A stretch of 64,000 nt of DNA from the NCBI GenBank assembly GCA_002007465.1, contig LNAC01000102.1:1045703-1109702 (forward strand), written 5' to 3'. The first letter of the stretch is position 1, and each line of letters begins with the position of its first letter. The DNA comes from Ailurus styani. Its lineage: Eukaryota; Chordata; Mammalia; Carnivora; Ailuridae. Below, in pieces: positions 12,171 to 22,048 of this stretch. The notes under the pieces were generated by a model that saw only the letters and a list, made by a program, of their open reading frames with translations, had not been told where the DNA came from and did no database searches. The translations under genes and the position numbers were made by a program.

Positions 12171-12562
12171 GGAATACTACTCAGCCATAGAGAAGAGTGA
12201 AATCTTGCCATTTGTGACAACATGGATGGATCTTAAAGGTATAGTGTGAGGTAAAATAAGCCATATGGAGAAAGAAAAATGCTGTATGATTTCATTCATA
12301 TATGGAATCTAAAAAAAGAGAGAAATGAACAAACAAAACAGTACAAAAACAAGCTCATAGATACAGAAAATAGATTACTGTTACCAGCAGGAAGGGGGTG
12401 GGGTTCAGTGAAATAGGCGAAGGAAACAATTGTACAGTAATGAATGGTAACCAGAATTTTGGTGATGATCACTTTGTAGTATATACAGATATGGAATTAT
12501 AATGGTGTATACCTGAAACTTTTTAAATGTTATATACCTATTTTTATCCCCATAAAAATACC

Positions 12563-13351
12563 TAAATATAATTAAATATTTGATAATTATAAACATATTT
12601 CAGTGAACACATCTGAGATACATGGGATTTAGCTTTCTACCCAGTACCTTTGGATAACTCACTTATTGTTCAGATGAGACAGTACTCAGATTGATAAAAT
12701 CTTGGTCATATAAATAAGTAAACAGAATATAAAGAATCTAATTATAGCAATGTTACTCAATTTTCAAAATTCCATCTGAGTCGGATGCCAAAAATGCATA
12801 ATAATACAACATCATCTTATTTAAAATTTTAATAATTGGGTATCCACTATGTATTGGATGCCACCTCCTCCACTCTACTTTGTGTTAGTAGGCTAACCTG
12901 TATAGGTTACATCAACATGCTTTCTTGCTTCCAGTTGAATTTGACCAGTGAAGATCCCTTCACAGAAGATGATGGGAAGAGAAAGATATTTAGTCTCCTA
13001 GTGCCTTCCCTGCAAAGTTATATCTCCTTTCAAGGTGACCTTTTCTATATTAACTGTCTCCTTCTGGGTTATGGTAAATTCTCCCTCTTTTTATTCCTTC
13101 AGGCCCAAAGATGGTAAAAACCTTCCTGTTACTATCCCTAGGGTATTACCCTATCTTTGGGGTTTCCCTAAATCCCAATCACATGTATAAATAGTCCATT
13201 TATTAAACCTTCCTTGAAATAATTTCCTAATGTACATATGTTTCTTTCCATGTGATTATGGGTGGTTGCCACGACTCATTCAGTCCATAAGTGAGGAAAA
13301 CAATTATGTTCTCTTCAGGTTTATTGACAGATAAGAATTATATGCTAAATA
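12563..13351. other. Gap with an unnamed ancient interspersed repeat
   Basis: No gene seen. About 12835-13270 resembles an old interspersed repeat: its 3' part (AGGCCCAAAGATGGTAAAAA, then GTATAAATAGTCCATTTATT, then AAACCTTCCTTGAAATAA) matches a pattern I know from mammalian repeats but cannot name securely. A frame at 12836-13114 in it has no recognisable motif. Confidence 0.5.
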
Positions 13352-13553
13352 AATTTTTTTCTAAAGATTTATTTTAGGGAGAGAGAGACAATGTGCCTGT
13401 GTGTGAGCAGAGGGAGAGGCAGAGGGAGAGAATCTCAAGCAGACTCTGCACTGAGGGCAGAGCCAGACTGGGGGCTCCATCCCACGACTCTGGATCATGA
13501 GGTGAGACAAAACCAAGATTTGGCCACTCAATTGACTGAGCCACCCAGGTGCA
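13352..13553 (-). mobile_element. CAN-SINE, older subfamily
   Basis: Minus strand: T-rich tail at 13353-13377, GA-rich tract, then head ending CAATTGACTGAGCCACCCAG. Its tRNA-like end is also the left part of a local duplication found again at 15147-15203. Confidence 0.9.
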
Positions 13554-13587
13554 CATACACCACCTAACTTTCAAAAGGACTTGTTAG

Positions 13588-13829
13588 GGGTGCCTGGGTC
13601 GCTCAGTGGGTTAAGCCTCTGCCTTCGGCTCAGGTCATGATCTTAGGGTCCTTGGATGGAGTCCTACATCGGGCTCTCTGCTCAGCAGGGAGCCTGCTTC
13701 TCCCTACTCTCTCTGCCTGCCTCTCTGCCTCTTGTGATCTCGTTCTCTCTCTGTCAAATAAATTAAAAATAAAAAAAAAACTTAAAAAAATAAAATAAAT
13801 AAAAAAACAACCCACAAACAAACAAAAAT
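13588..13829 (+). mobile_element. CAN-SINE, mustelid-type, with empty-site copy nearby
   Basis: Plus-strand SINE with the TGCCTGCCTCTCTGCC spacer and a long A/C-rich tail. The TSD AAAAGGACTTGTTAG (13573-13587) is repeated as AAAAGGACCTGTTAG (13830-13844). The duplicated locus at 15220-15234 has a single, uninterrupted copy of that target followed by the same flank, so the pre-insertion site is directly visible. Confidence 0.96.
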
Positions 13830-13844
13830 AAAAGGACCTGTTAG

Positions 13845-14052
13845 ACCTGTACTGTCCCATATAGTAGCCACTAGTCACATTTGGCTAAATTTAAATTAAT
13901 TGAAATTAAATAAAACTTAATATGCAATTCCTCAGTCACATAAACCATATTTCAAGTGCTCAATATTCAAATGTTGCTAATTGGTTCAGCATTGAATGGT
14001 GTAGAGAGAGAACATTTCCATCATTGCAGAAAGCAATGTATTAGACAATTGT
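13845..14052 (-). mobile_element. hAT/Charlie-type DNA transposon fossil
   Basis: A known non-autonomous element of about 200 bp: 'tgtactgtcccatatagtag', then 'ccactagtcacatttggcta', an AT-rich centre, then 'gaacatttccatcattgcag' and a terminal 'tattagacaattg'. The ends are imperfect inverted repeats of a CAGTGCTGTCCAATA-like sequence. A copy of the other orientation is at 38836. Confidence 0.7.
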
Positions 14053-14182
14053 TAAATGGGGACTATGAAATTAAAAAGCTATACTGGGATGGCATTTATA
14101 ATTTAAAAAAAATATTCACTTATTAACCGAAAATTATTTTTTTCATACTTACTGACCTATAAAATCATTCAATTCAAAAACT

Positions 14183-14236
14183 CCTTCTTCCTTCCTTCCT
14201 TCCTTCCTTCCTTCCTTCCTTCCTTCCTTCCTTCCT
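14183..14236. repeat. (TTCC)n microsatellite
   Basis: About twelve TTCC units, equal to (GGAA)n on the minus strand and almost uninterrupted. It sits in the 3' tail of the adjoining minus-strand SINE. Confidence 0.95.
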
Positions 14237-14411
14237 TTCTTTTGAAAGAACAAGCAGGGGGGAGGGGCAGAAGGAGAAAGGAGAGAATCTTAAGCAGGCT
14301 CCAGGTTCACCACAGAGCCCATTGTGGGGCTCAATCTCAAAACCCTGAGATCATGATCTGAGACAAAATCAAGAGTTGGATGCTCAACTGACTGAGCCAC
14401 CCAGGCACCTC
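14190..14411 (-). mobile_element. CAN-SINE with (TTCC)n tail
   Basis: Minus strand: head at the right end (GACTGAGCCACCCAGGCACC), GA-rich tract, and in place of a plain poly(T) the microsatellite at 14190-14236. The flanks CAAAAACTCCTTCTT (14175-14189) and CAAAAACTATTCTT (14412-14425) look like a TSD outside both SINE and microsatellite, so the repeat grew within the SINE tail. Confidence 0.88.
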
Positions 14412-14599
14412 CAAAAACTATTCTTAAAAATAAAACTTTTTCAAAAAAATAAAATACATCAGTGTAGACCAAGAAATACTGGGCATAGAGTCTGATGTCA
14501 GAATTGGATGAGACTTTGGGAGTCTCTTGGAGGAGTCTGCATACAAACTCTTGTGGCCTGAACAGACTGGTAGATTTGTCTGAAGCTAGGACCAATAAC

Positions 14600-15125
14600 A
14601 GTTGTTCTCATCCCTGTATGCATGTGCCACTTCTCCAACTAAGAAGGCAGGGACTATCTTCCCATACCTTGAATCTACAATGAACTTGTGATTTGTTTTT
14701 GACAAACTGAATGCAACAGAAGTGATAGTCTGGGATTTCTATGCTGAGGCCTTCAAAGGTTGTGCAGCTTCTGTTTGCAATCACAGGGAAAACCAGAAGC
14801 CATCTGAAGAGAGGCCATGTGGAGAAAAAAAGGCCCTGAAGTATAAAAGTCTATGAAGGGAGGGAGGGAAGGAGCATGGGAGAGAGAGAGAGAGAAAGAG
14901 AGAGAGACAGAGACAGAGAGAGAGAGAAGCCCAGCTAGCCCCGAGCCATTTCAGTCAAGCAGCTTAGAAACCAGACATGTGAGTGAAGCTGTTAAGGATT
15001 CTCCAACCAATATGACATGTTGCAGAACTTAGCTTTCCCTGCTGAGTACTATTTGAATTTCTGAACAACAGAATTAAATGATTGCTTTAAGTCAATAAGT
15101 ATTGGAGTGGTTTCTTATGTAGGAC
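14600..15125 (+). mobile_element. ERVL-MaLR solo LTR (MLT1-like)
   Basis: Recognised by its ordered landmarks: 'ccttgaatctacaatgaact', 'tgacaaactgaatgcaacag', 'aggccttcaaaggttgtgca', 'agacatgtgagtgaagctgt', and a 3' end with 'gattgctttaagtcaataag' then 'gtttcttatgtag'. Old mammalian LTRs of this group are non-coding relics. A purine-rich GA/GGA stretch (14858-14930) lies inside. No internal retroviral genes are attached. The left border is uncertain. Confidence 0.65.
14880..14930. repeat. (GA)n purine tract
   Basis: GA repeats with GACA interruptions inside the MLT1-like LTR. Confidence 0.9.
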
Positions 15126-15146
15126 TGTTTAGTCTCTATTTTTTGA

Positions 15147-15257
15147 GTGTGAACCAAAACTAAGAGTTGGCTGCTCAATTGACTGAGACACACAGGCGCC
15201 TGTATGCCACCTAACTTTCAAAAGGACTTGTTAGACCTATACTGTCCCATATAGTAA
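15147..15257. repeat. Local duplication of 13506-13587 plus 13845-13868
   Basis: This segment matches the head of the SINE at 13352-13553, the spacer 'cacctaactttcaaaaggac', the TSD of the 13588 SINE as a single copy, and the first bases of the hAT fossil. It lacks the 13588-13829 SINE. Direct orientation, about 1.4-1.6 kb from its partner. Confidence 0.88.
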
Positions 15258-15290
15258 CCACAATTTAACATGTACCTAATTGTCATTTCC

Positions 15291-15680
15291 CATGTTTTAT
15301 GGATGGAATGTTTGTGTCCCCCAAAGTTCATATGTTGAAGCCCTAACCCCTCAGCATGGCTGTATTTGGATACAGGGCCTCTAAGGAAAACACGAAGGTT
15401 AAATGGGGGTGATATGAGTAGGTCCTAACCCAACAGGATTAGTGTCCCTATAAGAAGAGATACCCAAGAACTCTCTTTCCATGTGAACACAAAAGAAAGG
15501 CCATGTGAAGATGAAGCAAGAAGGTGGTCATATGAAAGCCTGGAAGAGATTCCTCACCAGGAACCAAATCAGCCAGAGCCTTGATCTTGAACTTCCTAGG
15601 TTTCAGACTGTGAGAAATAAATTTTAAGCTACCCAGTCTATGGTACACTTTGTTATGGCAGCCCAATCAGACTAAGACAC
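15291..15680 (+). mobile_element. ERVL-MaLR solo LTR (MST/MLT1-like)
   Basis: Landmarks are 'gtttgtgtcccccaaagttc', 'atatgttgaagccctaaccc', 'ttagtgtccctataagaaga', 'ggccatgtgaagatgaagca', 'gccttgatcttgaacttcct' and 'ctgtgagaaataaattttaa', ending near 'cagactaagacacc'. The AATAAA near 15617 would be the LTR polyadenylation signal. No internal retroviral sequence flanks it. Confidence 0.78.
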
Positions 15681-18600
15681 CACATTTGCCAGTGACTTTG
15701 ATGACTACCGCTAGGCTTCATGTATTCTCCAGTCCATGGGACAGATTATAGAACAACTTACTGGAAAATCAAGTGGTTAGCTAGTGGTAGTAGCATCAAC
15801 GACTTCTCCTATCACCTGAGACAACAAGAAGTTAGCTGGCCATATACCTCTTGTGTCCTAGAACACTTCGCTTTATCAGGATACGTACTCTGTATACCGT
15901 CTTTGATAGGCAAATGTTGGTTGTGTTGAGTCTGAAAAGGGTAAGGGAGAGAAAGGATTATTGCTGGCCATCTTTCAAACTTAACTCCATGTTAGAATGA
16001 CAGCTCTCTTCACTGCACGTGCCTTTCAGAAGTGGGAAGTATAAAGTGGAAGTTTACCAAAACTATTCAAGGTGACTTTAATTCAACTACTGATAATAAT
16101 ATTTGGGTAAAATATGAAAACACCCAGGACAAATGCTAAGCTGGATAGTATGCTGAGACTATAATCCAGTATTTTACCAGGCAAACTGAGATTTTCAATT
16201 TCTTGATTTCTGGTAAATATACCTTGAAGCTGTATTGAGACTTAAACAATTGATAGTTACACCTGTTATACTTTTTTATAGAGTCATCTTGTTTATGGAG
16301 CTGGATTTGGAAAAAAACTGGCAAAAAAAGAAAAACCTTATAAAACCAGAGATTCCTAAAATTTTTTCCTTCTTCCATGAACAAAGATCTATTTTAAACC
16401 AATTTCAATATTCTAGGTCTACTTAAAGGGCCTTAGAAAGGTGTGACAGATGGCTTTAAAGACAGACACTTGGAAATTATTACATATGGATTGCTCAGTA
16501 ATTTCATTTCATGGTTGAAAATTATGAAGTTTATGATTACACATTTGACACTATTAAAATATCAACATCTGAGTGAAAGAAATGAATTCTAACTAAATAA
16601 ACATTAAAGATTTTTTTCAAGTTTAGTGTGTTACATCCTAGATTGCGTTTTGAGAATATTTTGTCATATACCATACCAAAGTATGGGTTCTATTTTGGAA
16701 AGTACAGTTTAGTCTACTGGGAATTAACAACAAAGAAAAGAGAAGGTATTGAGTCCCTAGTACCTGCAGAGTTTATGGAAAGTGAATTAATCATTCCTGT
16801 TAAGTGCATTATCCAGTTTACATAAATAAACAGAATGACTGATGAGTGATAGTGAGCAGATTTGTGTCCATATAAAAAAACCCACAGATTTCTGCTATAC
16901 AGTCACCTTTTGAAGAGAGTTAATGATGCAAGTAAACACGCACATTTTAATTTTTTTCCTTGAAACCATGCAAAATATGCAACTGGAAACACGGGCCAAG
17001 ATGCAGGTTTACTAGCACAAATTACCAAGCTCATTCTCGCTATTGAATTATAAGCACTCAGAGAGAACATATCCTTAGCTGATCAGAACTTCCCCATGCT
17101 TTTTACAATTAAATATTCTAATTCCAAGATAAATAGATTAAAAGTTTTAATGAAAAAAATCATTTCATAAGTTCGTCACTTGGATGAAATAAGGCATCTA
17201 GGCTTTTAATATTTCTTACTGATTATCTTTTTCTTTCTCTGGCAATGTTTTATATGTCAAATGGTCTTTTTGTTTTGAAGAGAGATTCTTCTCCACTGAG
17301 AGGGTGTAACATGATTGGATTCAAGACGAGGAGAGGCTAATTCTTTGACAAGTAAGGGAAAGATAGTATGAGAAGTAGGAGAGGAACACCTGCAAGGGGT
17401 GGGGGGCGCTCATAGGTAGATGGGGTTTAAGAAAAGGGTTGGTATGGAGGGGGAGAATCTGGATCCTTGAAATCCACCCACGCCAGGTCTCGTAGGACCA
17501 GTTTCCATGAACTCTGATGTACACCTCTCACAGTTTAGAGAGTGCAGCTTTTGTCTTATATTTGGTTATATATTTTGGTTATATATTTTGTCTTATAATT
17601 GGTTATCCACAATGGGTTAATTTGTACTACACTGCCATAGCCTGTAATGTTGATGAACTCATTTGCCCAGGAAGCCAAGATTATTCTGTGTAGTTCCTAT
17701 TTTTTTTTACTTTAAATTGGTTAAGAATTCAAATCTACACATTTTACTCCATCACCCTGTGATTTACTACATGCTTAAATGCTTTAAGATTTATTGAATC
17801 CAGGTGTTTTATTTCTCAATAATTATCAGAACTCACCTGATTCAATTAGGCTGATCTATTTTTTTCAAGAATTACTTTTAAAAATTCCCTTTCCCAATTA
17901 ATATAGTGAATCTGTGGCTTTCTTGATCTAAAAATACTTTAAGAAATTTTATAATCTTATGAAAGATCATTTGAAAGGGTTTCCTGAGGGGTTTTTTTTC
18001 TTTTACTAAAACAAAGCTTAATAACAAAGAATGGTATTTATAGATTATTATTTGGGGCAAATTCTAAAACTCATTTCTAGCAATGAGTTCCACACTTTCT
18101 CATGAATACAAAGCAATCTGCTTTTGTTTTTCCGGGACTCAAAGTGGATAACACAGTGATGTAACTCCTTATTAAAAACATTATTGCCACTCCATATTAA
18201 AAACATTTTTGCTTAAATAATTAGCATTTTTGCTTATCCATAAAAAAACCACATGAGACAGAAAAAAAAAGTTCTTCCCAGATGGTCCTTTTTGCATTAA
18301 TATTACTAACCCAGACATCAAAAACAAACAATAAGGTGTTGAAATATGTAATTTCAGCCAAAATATCAGAGCCTTGAACTTTCACAGGCTTTTCAATTTT
18401 AAGAGGACAGCTGAGTGCACACATGAAGTCAGCCTGGCTATGACTCTTAACTCTCTTGTGCTTTCCTATTGTATATAATTATTATGTAAATAATTTCCTT
18501 CTTTTGGAAATGGAAGAATGATTATAAGCATTCCTGAACTTGGGAAAGACATTTATTTACCTGCTGTAAAAGGATGGGGAAAAAATCCGTTTTAATATTT

Positions 18601-18937
18601 AGAGTGAAATCGGTTATTTTTGTTTGCCTGATATCAATTTATCTTTTGTGTAGTAAAATACCCATATTTTTCTCGGGAGACTACCCCCTTTCTATTCTAT
18701 CCCCATGAGACCAAACGCTCCAGGCCTAGGCGGGTGATTCAGGTTGGTCCATCAGTGAATCAAATTCTTCCAGCTACTGTGATTGGTTCAGGGAAGGCAT
18801 GTGCTTCAAATCGTCCAATGAAACCAAATCTGCGGATTTTTACGAACTATAGGTAAAAGAAAAAAAATTATCTTGACTAGAAACTGCTGGAATTACTATA
18901 TGGAGACAACACTTAAAGGGAAAGTAGAGCTGAAATA

Positions 18938-18962
18938 GGGCAGGGGGCGGGGGCAAAGAGGG
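18938..18962 (+). repeat. G-quadruplex motif
   Basis: G-runs of 3, 5, 5 and 3 with loops CA, C and CAAAGA meet the canonical four-run pattern. It lies in a slightly GC-richer patch with no gene evidence around it. Confidence 0.8.
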
Positions 18963-19144
18963 TACTGCAGGGAGAGAGACAGAACAGACCTGGTGTTGGG
19001 TATTTTAGTTACACGAGCCAAAATTTTATTCTTTGGTTAAGTCAGTGTGAGTTGAGTTTTTCTGTCACTTGCCCCTGAATGAGTTATAAGACAAAAGCCT
19101 ATCTGGATGTGACTGTGCTCAAAACGGAACACTTTACCATACAT

Positions 19145-19205
19145 GAGGCCCTCCTATATGCCAGGTACTCTGCTGATCCCTGGGGACGTGCACGGATCAA
19201 TAAAA
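19145..19205 (-). mobile_element. MIR/L2-like scrap
   Basis: 'cctatatgccaggtactctg' followed by 'ctgatccctggggacgtgca' resembles the antisense MIR/L2 tail (tatgtgccaggcactgtgct, aggcactggggatacag). Too short for a firm family call. Confidence 0.45.
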
Positions 19206-21654
19206 CAGGGTTTCTCTATAAAAGGATGTTGCTCCAGCAGTTGAGCTTATTTCCACCCTTTCAGTGGCAGTTATGGAATCTATTTTTTCTAAGCAAAATA
19301 TCATTTTATAAAGATTTTTGCACATAAAGGGAAAAGACAGGAGGAGAGAAACCTGATTATGTATTGTTATGATAAGGTAAACATATTTTTTAACTCCTTG
19401 AAATATAGCTAGTACCTCAATAAAATTTTCTTCTTGGGCACAAAGGAAAAAAGGGGCCATAATTATTTAAATCATGGCCTCAGGCAACAGTCCTTGAAGA
19501 GAGAGGAACATCCAGGGCCAAAGACTGTTAACGGAACTACCCAACTGAAGTTGTATTTACATATTTATTCTGATGGGATATCAGATTATAAAAAAAAACT
19601 AGATTACACTGCTAGGCACTCTACTACACATAGAGTTTAGTGTGCATACACAGACACACACACACACACACATATATGAAGGGATAAATAGTTTAGATTA
19701 TTACTGGTTTGTACATGAAGAGGTTCATTTGTTTAAGATTTCTCTTGACTGTTTCAGTAAGATCCCTTTATCTACCAAACATACACATACATACATACCC
19801 CCATACCAATGAAAAAGAATGGTTATCCTCATGCTCTACTTAAAGTAAATTTTATTTTTGAAAGCCCCTCAAAATCACTGTAAAGCATGACTCAAACATT
19901 TTAAATAAAACAGATTGTTTTCTCTTTTTCTGGAAGAAAGGGAGCAGCAGAGATTGCCTCAATGGGTTTGTACACACAGAAGGATGTGTAGTGCAGTGGG
20001 GTGAGAAAATAATATCATTTATAGAATTATAATGAGTAGAGTTTCTCATTCCTCCAAGTCAGAGGTCATCAAGATCTGTGTCCATCTATGAGAGGGGGTC
20101 TTGTGACTGACTATCTTCGTCCCCACCACACTTCGACCCTTCCAATGGGCATCCCTCACTCCCTCACTCCCTGACAGAAAGTCAAGTGGACAGGGAAGTC
20201 CATTGTATTCACTGTTATTGCCTCTGTTCTATGCAAAGCTCCTCAGAGGAGCAATGAGAGATACCCCTTCCTCCATAGACTCAGCCACGGGTGTTCCATC
20301 ACAGATAAGACCTGAACTTCAAGTCCTTTAGAAATCAGCTGTTTCTAATCACACCCTCAGCCATCTCTACTCAGGAAACACAGTGCCAGGGCAGAGGGAG
20401 GGGAGAATACTGGTACAGAGGTTCTTGTATAGGTAATGCATTGAGTCCAGAATTAGTGTTCCACTCAGCTGATTAAGGTCATGGCATTGCGTCACGGTCA
20501 CCAGTGTAAACTCTCCTCCCTTATAGCCAGCTGTATCTTGAGATTTAGTTATCTTTTCTGGCCATCTGGCCTCCCTCAGGGCTTTTGAGGCCCATCAGGC
20601 CATTTGACAACTTTGAACCTGAGAGCAAAGGTGTCTGAGCAAGACACTGACAGACTTAGGGAGCGCTGGGACCCCATCTATCTACAGAACCAGAGCTTGG
20701 CCCAGTTATCTCCTCCTCTTAGCACCTGGGAGCCTACTTCCTTTACATTTATATCACACAGTGGTTATTCTGAGATCTTTTGCACCCCAAAAGGAAGCCA
20801 GCTCCAAAGGTGAGCTGACATTTTCATCACTAGAGACAGAAAACTTCCAACAATCTGTAAGTAACCTGTATCCAGTTTAAGAGAAAATATTACAATATAG
20901 GTATTGTATATTTTTAAAAGAATAAGAATCAAATATATTTAACACTGAAACTATGATGAGTGCAGGTTTTAGACAATTAAGAAACAACCTCAACAGTTCC
21001 TGAGATCCATCATAATGTAAGTATGAGAGGCTCAATTAACAGAGCACTACGATTAATAGGAGGCTGAATCCAAGATCATTTGTTCTATTTACGATCTATT
21101 CACATGCACTTTGCAGGATCTTAAGAATTTTAGAATAGCCATAACCTTTGCCTCTGGTAACCTCTAATATTAAATTGAAAGAATGCCGTTGTCATGACCA
21201 CCACAGTGTAAACCTGACCCTGCTCACCACTAACATTTTCTCAGATGATGTTTGAATTCCCTGCCTCTTTCATTGTGGGTGGGTGGGGGGTATTAGAGTA
21301 GAAAAGAACAGGTTGGGGAATGCGCAAAATGGAATTGAAATTTATGAACCAGATTCAAGAAACAATGACTTTGGCTGAACAGTGGTTTCCATAGGGCTGT
21401 GATTAGGTGTCTCAGACTCTTTAAACTTGCCTCTGGCTCAGAAGAAATGGGCAGCAAGTGGATGGGCTGTGATCTTCTTTGACATTATTTGTGTTTTGAG
21501 TTTCTTGCTAGACATCTTCATGATTTGGCACCTTCTTTTATAGTTATAGATCTATTAGCATTATCTACTATGAAGCTATCAACTTAGGGTCAGTTTTTTT
21601 GAGGTGACCTTGAGTATGTTTCCTTCTATCTATAATGATTTATATAATGAGTTA

Positions 21655-21837
21655 AGACAAATGGGCTTTGTAACCAGACTGGTAGATTCAAATCCCTCCC
21701 CTGCTGTTTACTTGCTCTGTGACCTTGGGTAAGGTAAATAACCTCTTTGTGCCGTAGTTTTCTCATCAGTAATGAAGTTAATAATAGAATTTCCCCCATA
21801 AGCTTACTTTGAGGATTAAATACACTAATATAGGTAC
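21655..21837 (+). mobile_element. MIR SINE relic
   Basis: Core 'tactt gctctgtgaccttgggtaag' (21710-21733) and downstream 'ttttctcatcagtaatgaag' then 'tttgaggattaaatacacta' follow the sense MIR order closely. It abuts a hAT fossil on the right. Confidence 0.85.
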
Positions 21838-22042
21838 TGGCAAGTTTCTTCTATGAAGAGCCAGATAATCAAGAGTTTAGGATTTGCAGGACATATAATC
21901 TCTGTTTAACCACTAAAGTATGCCATTGTAGAGAGAAAATGAGCCCGAATGATTTGGTGTGGTTATTGTCTAATAAAACTTGACTTATTGAAACAGGCAG
22001 TGGGATAATTGGCCTGTAGGACACAGTCTGCCAACCTTTGGA
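21838..22042 (+). mobile_element. hAT/Charlie-type DNA transposon fossil
   Basis: Order of landmarks: 'actggcaagtttcttctatg', 'aagagccagataatcaagag', 'tttgcaggacatataatctc', 'tatgccattgtagagagaaa', 'taataaaacttgacttattg', 'cacagtctgccaacc'. This is a familiar non-autonomous hAT pattern whose ends read TTGGCAAACTTT/AGTTTGCCAACC-like inverted repeats. It lies directly against a MIR. Confidence 0.72.
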
Positions 22043-22048
22043 ATACTT

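Larger units (their letters stand above)
6435..12562 (+). mobile_element. L1-C: near-full-length, internally deleted LINE-1
   Basis: The order is 5'UTR (about 6440-7660), ORF1 (ATG at 7662, about 7662-8450), spacer, ORF2 (from about 9000) and 3'UTR to about 12562. ORF1 encodes the RNA-binding chaperone of L1 particles; here TAA at 7698-7700 truncates it, though an in-frame stretch 7731-7937 stays open with coiled-coil-like composition. ORF2 endonuclease sequence spans roughly 9010-9900. At about 10996 the early reverse transcriptase ('aggaggatg') jumps straight to late ORF2 ('gtttggtattggcataaaat'), removing the catalytic palm. A G-rich patch (10543-10594) replaces normal palm-adjacent sequence and a short SINE interrupts 11715-11834. 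It cannot be active. Confidence 0.9.
15690..21650. other. Mostly unique gene-free sequence
   Basis: No convincing exon or RNA gene; open frames are short with no family motif. Items seen: small duplications (TTGGTTATATATTTT twice near 17560-17590), a possible ancient repeat at about 18690-19000 ('gtgattggttcagggaaggc'), a G-quadruplex motif (18938-18962), a MIR/L2-like scrap (19145-19205) and a short CA run (19653-19672). Confidence 0.55.
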
